Source: Streptomyces sp. GESEQ-35
GTDB taxonomy: Bacteria; Actinomycetota; Actinomycetes; Streptomycetales; Streptomycetaceae
Assembly: GCF_017948485.1 (NCBI RefSeq)
Contig: NZ_JAFFSX010000036.1
Location: 1 to 64,000, forward strand
Length of the DNA stretch: 64,000 bases
Reading direction: 5' to 3'
This document shows, piece after piece, positions 58,097-64,000 of the stretch. A model generated the notes under the pieces. That model searched no databases. It was not told the DNA's origin and was given only the letters and a program-made list of their open reading frames with translations. Position 1 is the stretch's first letter; every line of letters starts with the position of its first letter. Both the position numbers and the translations under genes were made by a program.

Positions 58097-60273
58097 CCGA
58101 CCGGCCTCCGGTCCATCCGCTGCTCGCTCACGCCCGGCAGTCCCACCGCGCCGGTGCGACGCAGCTTCTGCCAGCGCAGGCGGCCTCCGGTCAGCGCGGT
58201 GATCCAGGACTGCAGGAGTACGACATACATCAGCTGTCGGTAGAGGATCTGCTGGAGTGGGAGCGAGATCAGATGGGTCATCGGTTCCCGGTCCAGACGG
58301 AACGCGTAGGCCGCGCACACCGCCTGGATGGCCAGCACGCCGGCCCACGCGACGATCGTCTGCTCCGTCGGGCCGAACACCAGCCCGTACAGCAGGAATA
58401 CGTCGATCAAGGGGGCCAGCAGGGGCGCGAGCACCATGAACAGTGACACCAGAGGGAGGCCCACGCGGCCGAAGCGTCCCGACGGTCCGCGTTCGACGAG
58501 TGCGCGGCGGTGTTTCCAGATCGCTTGCATCGTGCCGTACGACCAGCGGTAGCGCTGGGACCACAACTGCTGGACGGTTTCCGGGGCTTCGGTCCAGGCG
58601 CGCGCGTTCTCCGCGTAGACGACCCGCCAGCCGTCGCGGTGCATCGCCATGGTGATGTCCGTGTCCTCGGCGAGCGTGTCGTCGCTCATGCCACCGACCC
58701 GTTCGAGGGCGGTCCGCCTGAACGCGCCCACCGCGCCGGGGATCGTCGGCATGCAGCGCAGCATGTCGTACATCCGGCGGTCGAGGTTGAAGCCCATCAC
58801 GTACTCGATGTGCTGCCAGGCGCCGATGAGCGAGTCCCGGTTGCCGACCTTCGCGTTGCCCGCGACCGCACCCACGCGCGGGTCGCCGAAGGGCTGCACC
58901 AGCTCGCGGACCGTGGCCGGTTCGAAGACTGTGTCGCCGTCCATCATCACGACGATGTCGTAACGGGCGTTCGCCAGCCCGCGGTTGAGGGCGGCCGGCT
59001 TGCCCGCGTTGAGCTGGCGGACCACCCGTACGTTGGGCAGACCCATCGCCTCGACGATGCGGGCGGTGCCGTCGCTGGAGCCGTCGTCGATGACCACGAC
59101 CTCGATCGGATACTCGCTGGCCATCAGTGAACGGACGGTGTTCTCGATGCACTTGGCCTCGTTGTACGCCGGGACGAGCACCGACACCGGTTCGGTGACC
59201 GGCGGTCCCCAGCTGAAGTCGCGTCGGCGTACCCGGCGGGCGTGGATGCCGGAGAGCACGAGCATCAGGACGAAGCGGCTGATGACCAGGAAGCCGATCA
59301 CGGCCAGGCAGACGACGAGGACGTCCGTGATCCTTTCCGAGGCCTGGACCAGGAAGATCCACGCCTTGCCCTTGAACCGGTCGAGGCCGGTGACCTCGGT
59401 GTGCGCGCTGGGCGCGTCCAGGGCCTCGGTGAGGTTGTCGAACTCGTAGCCCCGCGCTGTGAGGTCGGGCAGCAGCCGGTCCAGCGCGGCGACGGTCTGG
59501 CTGCGGTCGCCGCCGGAGTCGTGCATGAGGACGATCGCGCCCTTGCCGCCGTGCGGGGTGGCGCGGCGGATGATCTCCCTGACGCCGGGCCGCCGCCAGT
59601 CCTCGCTGTCGGTGTTGTTGACGACGGTGATGTAGCCGCGGGCGCCGATGTACTCGGTGACCGGCCAGGACTTGTTGTCCATGGCGTCGGCGAAGGAGGA
59701 GTACGGCGGCCGGAACAGCGAGGTACGGATGCCCGCCGCGCCGCTGATCGAGAGCTGGTTCTGGGACAGCTCCCAGTCGATGCGTTTCTTCGACTGGTAG
59801 GAGAGATCGGGGTGGTTGAAGGTGTGCAGGCCGATTTCATGGCCCTCGTCCACGATGCGTCTGACGAGGTCGGGGTAGCGCGAGGCCATCGTGCCGGTGA
59901 CGAAGAAGACCGCGTGGGCGTGGTGCCTCTTCAGCACGTCCAGGACCTTCGGGGTCCAGGTCGGGTCCGGGCCGTCGTCGAAGGTGAGGACGAGACGGTG
60001 GTCGGGCACGCGCAGGCTGGTGGTGCGGCCGCTGCGGGTGTCGATGACCGGGCCGCCCTTGAGGATCCTTTCCGGCACCCGGTCGGTGGCGGCGGGCGGC
60101 TGGACGCGGTGGTCGGCGAGGATCTCGCTGTGGACGTACCCCCGCAACATCAGCATCGCCATCAGCGCGACAAGGACGAGCGAGGGCAACAGCAGGCGCA
60201 TGGGCAGGCGGCGGCGCCGGGAGCCGTCGGGGGCTCCGGTTGCGGGCCCGGGACGGCGGGTGCGGGATGCCAT
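58093..60273 (-). CDS. matB: MatB: bifunctional polysaccharide deacetylase and GT2 glycan synthase
   Basis: The 726-residue protein joins an N-terminal membrane anchor, a NodB-type deacetylase domain (LTFDDGPDPTWTPKVLD, HTFNHPDLS, FRPPYSS; residues about 93-270), a GT2 synthase domain (VVIDDGSSDGTARIV, MMDGDTVFEP, EDTDI, QRYRW) and C-terminal membrane helices. It makes and deacetylates a PNAG-like polymer at the surface; MatB of S. coelicolor/lividans drives pellet aggregation (recalled). The gene begins 1 bp into the end of matA. Confidence 0.92.
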   Translation of the reverse strand: MASRTRRPGPATGAPDGSRRRRLPMRLLLPSLVLVALMAMLMLRGYVHSEILADHRVQPPAATDRVPERILKGGPVIDTRSGRTTSLRVPDHRLVLTFDDGPDPTWTPKVLDVLKRHHAHAVFFVTGTMASRYPDLVRRIVDEGHEIGLHTFNHPDLSYQSKKRIDWELSQNQLSISGAAGIRTSLFRPPYSSFADAMDNKSWPVTEYIGARGYITVVNNTDSEDWRRPGVREIIRRATPHGGKGAIVLMHDSGGDRSQTVAALDRLLPDLTARGYEFDNLTEALDAPSAHTEVTGLDRFKGKAWIFLVQASERITDVLVVCLAVIGFLVISRFVLMLVLSGIHARRVRRRDFSWGPPVTEPVSVLVPAYNEAKCIENTVRSLMASEYPIEVVVIDDGSSDGTARIVEAMGLPNVRVVRQLNAGKPAALNRGLANARYDIVVMMDGDTVFEPATVRELVQPFGDPRVGAVAGNAKVGNRDSLIGAWQHIEYVMGFNLDRRMYDMLRCMPTIPGAVGAFRRTALERVGGMSDDTLAEDTDITMAMHRDGWRVVYAENARAWTEAPETVQQLWSQRYRWSYGTMQAIWKHRRALVERGPSGRFGRVGLPLVSLFMVLAPLLAPLIDVFLLYGLVFGPTEQTIVAWAGVLAIQAVCAAYAFRLDREPMTHLISLPLQQILYRQLMYVVLLQSWITALTGGRLRWQKLRRTGAVGLPGVSEQRMDRRPVG

Positions 60274-61286
60274 CAGAGGACGTTCTCCGGGGACGGGGAG
60301 GGTGACGAGGTGCCGTTCGGCTCCTCGGCGACGGGGCTCGGCTCGCTCGCGCCGTCGGCCACCGTGCCGGTGCCGTCGCCGATCGCGGACTCACTGGACG
60401 TGGGCGAGGGCTCGCCGCCGTCCGTCGGGCTCGGGTCGGTCGACGGGGACGTCGGCGGGTCGGGCGACGGGTCCGGGTCCACGGGGTTGTCGCTCTCGCC
60501 GGTGCCCGGGTTCTGGGTCGTCCGGGTCGCCGTCGGCTCGGGGTCGGTGGATGTGCCGGGGTTCTCGGCGCCGGCCGAGGCGCCGGGCGCGGTGGCGGAC
60601 GCTCCCGGCGAGGGCGTCACGCCCACGCCGGCGGACTCGGTCGCGCCGGGTGAGACGAGACCGGGGCCGGCGGGCGGCACCGACTCGGCGGGCAGCGGCG
60701 GCGTGTCGACCTTGCCGGCCGGCTGCTCGTCCTTCTGGCCCGGCACGGGCAGCCAGGGCGCGTTGGAGTTGCCGGACACCAGGGTGGCCAGGATGACCAC
60801 GGCGTAGACCGCGCAGGCGAGGCCCACGGCCATGCCGATCCGGCGGTACCTGCGGCTGCGGCGGCCCGACTCGTCGACGAACACCGGTCCGTCGGAGGAG
60901 GGGGCGGAGGAACGGGAGGAGGAGCCGTCCGTGCCGGCCGGTCCGCCCTTCGCCGCGTGCAGGCGCATGTTGTCGAGTTGCAGTCCTATGCCGTCGAGCT
61001 GGACCGTCACCTCGTGCGGGTCATGGGTGTGCTCGGCCGTCTCGGCCCAGGGGTCTCTGGGAGCGGTGGCCGCACCGGCTCTGCCGGCCCGCGGCAGCAC
61101 CTCGGTCTCATCGGCGGGCAAAGCCGACGGCGTCTCCTGCCGCGCCCTCATCTCCCCGGTCTCCGGAAAGGCCTGGGTTCCGGCACCGGGCCCATCGCCC
61201 GGCCCGGTCACCGGCAACGCCCGGGTGCCGGGAGCCACCTCGGGCCACTCCGGTTGGGCGTCTTCTCGCCAATTCTTCACGCGCAC
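60273..61286 (-). CDS. matA: MatA: single-pass membrane protein with Pro/Ser/Thr-rich ectodomain
   Basis: The 337-residue protein has a charged cytosolic part (residues 1-148) with a short amphipathic TVQLDGIGLQLDNMRLHA, one membrane helix (about 149-171, MAVGLACAVYAVVILATL) and a long extracytoplasmic tail rich in Pro, Ser, Thr, Gly and Glu. The sequence gives no enzyme signature. MatA works with MatB in aggregation (recalled). GTG at 61286 has GGGGGGA 5 bases upstream; ATG at 61292 is close. Upstream in the same direction lies the lysR gene. Confidence 0.75.
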   Translation of the reverse strand: MRVKNWREDAQPEWPEVAPGTRALPVTGPGDGPGAGTQAFPETGEMRARQETPSALPADETEVLPRAGRAGAATAPRDPWAETAEHTHDPHEVTVQLDGIGLQLDNMRLHAAKGGPAGTDGSSSRSSAPSSDGPVFVDESGRRSRRYRRIGMAVGLACAVYAVVILATLVSGNSNAPWLPVPGQKDEQPAGKVDTPPLPAESVPPAGPGLVSPGATESAGVGVTPSPGASATAPGASAGAENPGTSTDPEPTATRTTQNPGTGESDNPVDPDPSPDPPTSPSTDPSPTDGGEPSPTSSESAIGDGTGTVADGASEPSPVAEEPNGTSSPSPSPENVL

Positions 61287-61437
61287 GCACATCCCCCCAC
61301 GGGACAGTTCTGGGCGCGCACACGACACTGAGCTCACGTCGTCGAACCGGGCCCCCACCCGATCCGAGCGCCCCCCTTACCACACCGTGCTCAGGGCACG
61401 AATGTAGCGCACACGGAGGATCCGTGGTCGCCACGTG

Positions 61438-62403
61438 TCAGATATGCGTACTTACTGTGTTCACGTCAATGGCCGGAATCCATCCCTCGGCGGGCCTCCG
61501 CAGCCAACCCTCCTCGGCGGCGAGCTCGACCGCCGCCCGTCGAAGTGCCTCGAATCCGGGGTGCACCAGCCCCTTCCGCCACACCAGTGACACGAGTGAC
61601 AGGGGGACGGGGTCGACGAGGGGCCGTACCACCGTCGAAGGCATGGCCGGAAATTCCACCACGGCAAGGATGGGGTTCCGCATCTTGGCCATGATCCGCT
61701 GGAACTCCTCGTCACCCACCGCAAGCGGTACGGGTGCGGCGACCTCGATCCCACGCCCCTCGAACAGCCTGTGAGCCAGCTCGGTCCACTCCGGTGTGCG
61801 CGGATTACCGGCGCCCGCGTACACGGTCTCGCCCGCCAGTGCGGCGAGCGGCACTACGTCCGATCCGGCCAACCGGTGATCCTCGGGCAGCACGACCGCC
61901 ATCGGCTCGTACCGCACCGGCTGGTGGTCCAACTGGGCCCGCAGCGCCGGGTCCAGGCCCGCGTACCGCCCGAAGGACGCGTCCAGCCGCCCCGCGACCA
62001 ACTCCGCCGCCGCGCCGGTCAGCCCGCTCTCGAAGCGGGCCATCAGCTCGTGTTCGGGGGCGAGTTCACGCGCCCGGTGCAGCACCCGGCGACCGGTGAC
62101 CAGACCCGGCGAGTTCAGGTCCACCAGCAGCGGCCGGGCCTGTCCGAACGCCGCCAGCAGCTCCTCCTGCGCCGCCAGCACCCGACGCACGTACGGCACC
62201 AGCCGCTCACCGTCCGCCGTCAGCGTCACCTGCCGTGTGGTCCGTACGAACAGCTCGGCGCCCAACTCCCGCTCCAGCCGCCGTACATCACGGCTGAGGG
62301 CCTGCTGGGCGACGTAGAGCCGGGCGGCGGCACGCGTGAAGTGCAGCTCCTCGGCGACGGCGAGGAAGGCGCGCAGCAGACGGGGGTCGAGATGAGCGGG
62401 CAT
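61438..62403 (-). CDS. LysR family transcriptional regulator
   Basis: The 321-residue protein has the LysR winged helix (residues about 8-67: LRAFLAVAEELHFTRAAARL, QQALSRDVRRLERELGAELF) and a periplasmic-binding-like effector domain. It is divergent from the MFS gene and probably controls it. Its 3' end is about 150 bp from the matA start. Confidence 0.92.
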   Translation of the reverse strand: MPAHLDPRLLRAFLAVAEELHFTRAAARLYVAQQALSRDVRRLERELGAELFVRTTRQVTLTADGERLVPYVRRVLAAQEELLAAFGQARPLLVDLNSPGLVTGRRVLHRARELAPEHELMARFESGLTGAAAELVAGRLDASFGRYAGLDPALRAQLDHQPVRYEPMAVVLPEDHRLAGSDVVPLAALAGETVYAGAGNPRTPEWTELAHRLFEGRGIEVAAPVPLAVGDEEFQRIMAKMRNPILAVVEFPAMPSTVVRPLVDPVPLSLVSLVWRKGLVHPGFEALRRAAVELAAEEGWLRRPAEGWIPAIDVNTVSTHI

Positions 62404-62486
62404 GACGGGAACTTACAACGCAGGTGCGTGAATCGGTACGGAGAAGGTGTTGGACCCCTTGATCGCTTACGGGTGACGGTTGCTCC
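62404..62486. promoter_or_regulatory. lysR-MFS divergent region with palindrome ACGCA-GG-TGCGT
   Basis: The 83-bp gap contains ACGCAGGTGCGT at 62418-62429, a 12-bp palindromic element 15 bp from the LysR start. It is a likely LysR site. Confidence 0.5.
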
Positions 62487-63710
62487 ATGGCCAGCCTCGA
62501 CCGCTCCTCCATGCCCGGCCCCTACCGCCGGCTCTTCACCCTCCCCGGCACCCGGGCGTTCACGATCGGGAATCTCATCGCCCGTATCCCCATGGGCATG
62601 TTCAGCGTGAGCGCGATCCTCATGATCGCCGGTTCGCGCGGCTCGTACGCCCTCGCCGGCGCCGTCACCGCCACCGGCCTCGCGGCGACCGCCGTGACCG
62701 CCCCCTGGATCGCCCGGCTCGTCGACCGGCACGGACAGGCGCGGATCGCCGTACCCGCGACCACCCTCGCCGCGCTGGGCAGCGTCGCGCTGCTGCTGTG
62801 CGTGCGCCACGACACCCCGGACTGGACCCTGTTCGCCGCGTACGCCGCCACCGCCACCACGCCCAACCTCGGCGGGATGTCCCGCGCCCGCTGGGCCCAT
62901 CTGCTCAAGGGCGACGACCAGGCCCTGCACACCGCGATCTCCTTCGAACAGGCCACGGACGAGCTGTGCTTCATGCTGGGCCCGGTCCTCGCGGCTTTCC
63001 TCTGCGGAACGTTCTTCCCGGAGGCCGGCACCCTGGTCGGCGCCGTACTCCTCCTCACCGGCATGCTGCTGTTCGCGGCGCAACGCTCCACCGAGCCGCC
63101 GGTACAGCAACGGACCGCGGCGAAGGCCCCCTTCCGCGCCCCCGGCATACCCCCGCTCCTCGCCGCCTGTCTCGCCATGGGCATGGTCTTCGGCTCGATG
63201 GAGGTCGTCACGCTCGCGTTCGCGGACGCACAGGGCCACAAGTCGGCGGCGGGGGCGGTACTCGCTCTCCAGGCAGCCGGTTCCTTCGCGGCCGGACTGC
63301 TGTACGGCGCGCTGAAGCCGACCGGTCCCGCAGAACGCCGTTACCCGTACTGCATAGCCGCCATGACCGCCCTCATGACCCTCCCCCTGCTCGCCGCAAC
63401 CCTCAACGGCTCGCTCCTCGCCCTGGCCGGCGCCCTGCTCCTCGCCGGAATGGCGACGGCGCCCACCATGGTCACCAACATGACCCTCATCCAGCGGCGC
63501 ACCCCGGCCGGCCGCCTCAACGAGGGCATGACCCTCGCCGTGACCGCGCTGCTCGGCGGTATCGCCTGCGGCAGCGCACTGGGCGGCTGGACGACGGAAC
63601 ACGTGTCGGCGACGGCCGGCTTCGGGATCCCGGTGACCGCAGCGGCAGCGGCACTGGTGATCACGGTGCCCGGCACTCTCCGCCGAACCAATTCCCGTCC
63701 AGCCCATTGA
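62487..63710 (+). CDS. MFS transporter
   Basis: The 407-residue protein has about 12 membrane helices and an MFS motif A-like loop (APWIARLVDRHGQARIAV). The pattern suggests an exporter; no substrate can be assigned. It is divergent from lysR. Confidence 0.85.
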   Translation: MASLDRSSMPGPYRRLFTLPGTRAFTIGNLIARIPMGMFSVSAILMIAGSRGSYALAGAVTATGLAATAVTAPWIARLVDRHGQARIAVPATTLAALGSVALLLCVRHDTPDWTLFAAYAATATTPNLGGMSRARWAHLLKGDDQALHTAISFEQATDELCFMLGPVLAAFLCGTFFPEAGTLVGAVLLLTGMLLFAAQRSTEPPVQQRTAAKAPFRAPGIPPLLAACLAMGMVFGSMEVVTLAFADAQGHKSAAGAVLALQAAGSFAAGLLYGALKPTGPAERRYPYCIAAMTALMTLPLLAATLNGSLLALAGALLLAGMATAPTMVTNMTLIQRRTPAGRLNEGMTLAVTALLGGIACGSALGGWTTEHVSATAGFGIPVTAAAAALVITVPGTLRRTNSRPAH

Positions 63711-63739
63711 CGCCCTCACAGGCCCCACATACCTTCCCT

Positions 63740-63778
63740 CGTCGAAGCGCTTCGACGTCATGCATCGAATCGATTCGA
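63740..63778. promoter_or_regulatory. Tandem palindromic LacI-type operators
   Basis: CGTCGAAGCGCTTCGACG (63740-63757) is an 18-bp perfect palindrome with a central CG-type core, followed by TCGAATCGATTCGA (63765-63778), a 14-bp perfect palindrome. Centres are 23 bp apart, about two turns. They sit 60-95 bp before the sugar-binding gene. Confidence 0.75.
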
Positions 63779-63835
63779 CGACCCCGGCGTGACGTCCCGA
63801 GATCCATCCGGCTCCGACTCCTCTGGAGGCACGGG

Positions 63836-64000
63836 ATGTTGACGACACGAAGGCGTGCGGTGGCGACGGCGGTGATTCTCGCCGGATCACTGCTCCTGAC
63901 CTCCTGCGGAGACTCCGACAGCGGGTCGTCCGAAGACGGCAAGACGCTCAAGCTGTGGCACTACGAGGCCCCGAACAGCGCGATGGGACAGGCCTGGAAC
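63836..64000 (+). CDS. Sugar ABC transporter substrate-binding lipoprotein (truncated by window edge)
   Basis: 55 residues are visible. The protein begins with a lipoprotein signal peptide (LAGSLLLTSCGDS, lipobox Cys at residue 24) and continues into TLKLWHYEAPNSAMG, the opening strand of family 1 solute-binding proteins. A GGAGG ribosome site precedes the ATG. The tandem LacI-type operators upstream suggest a sugar-inducible operon continuing to the right. Confidence 0.8.
   Translation, partial: MLTTRRRAVATAVILAGSLLLTSCGDSDSGSSEDGKTLKLWHYEAPNSAMGQAWN

Overview
The window is very high-GC actinobacterial DNA and reads as a Streptomyces chromosome. The evidence is an SsgA-family sporulation protein, GTG/TTG starts, many 4-bp GTGA/ATGA gene overlaps, XRE-DUF5753/DUF397 regulators, a SigU/anti-sigma pair and a MatA/MatB pair. 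From memory (no search was run) the backbone order ssgG, glycolate-oxidase-like FAD enzyme, TPR protein, hppD, lrp, then GH20 with a sugar ABC transporter, murA, hupA, malic enzyme, HelD-like ATPase, rsuA-sigU, nnaR-narK, matA-matB matches the S. coelicolor SCO2924-SCO2963 stretch. Between these lie blocks that look strain-specific or variable.

1-10 kb: a truncated DUF2510-type membrane protein that probably carries a homopolymer frameshift, ssgG, an FAD oxidase, a TPR protein, the tyrosine-catabolic hppD divergent from an Lrp regulator, and a four-gene glycine-betaine/choline-type (OpuC-like) ABC transporter. 10-17 kb: a PDZ-less S16 protease, a 600-bp tandem-repeat region, an IclR regulator, a superfamily 2 helicase, a Doc-type toxin-antitoxin pair with an altered Fic motif, an MFS transporter and tRNA-Cys. 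17-28 kb: an orphan SUKH-4-like protein, a three-subunit xanthine-dehydrogenase-type operon ending in an unannotated-size 42-aa membrane protein, and a GH20 hexosaminidase co-transcribed with a sugar ABC importer behind a probable DasR site. 28-41 kb: DUF3039, YqgE, murA, hupA, malic enzyme, HelD, rsuA-sigU, a CGNR regulator, DUF1772, and the nitrate pair nnaR/narK with a GlnR-box-like site.

41-57 kb is the accessory block: decayed sequence, an AbiEii-type nucleotidyltransferase pair, an anti-sigma-like ATPase divergent from an XRE/DUF397 pair, and the most striking locus, a 2,421-aa secreted Rhs protein with a PT-HINT domain and a 115-aa C-terminal toxin, followed by a small probable immunity gene. 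It is divergent from a 1,158-aa secreted DNRLRE/FG-GAP repeat protein. 57-64 kb: matA-matB (a PNAG-like extracellular glycan synthase) with a coupled acyltransferase, a LysR regulator divergent from an MFS exporter, and the start of a sugar-binding lipoprotein behind tandem LacI-type operators.

Functionally the window combines nutrient acquisition (amino sugars, compatible solutes, nitrate, purines), envelope synthesis (MurA, MatAB, SsgG) and contact-dependent or self-maintenance toxins. Poly-G tracts at 28-60, 135-146 and 10060-10088 are suspect as sequence and should be treated with caution.
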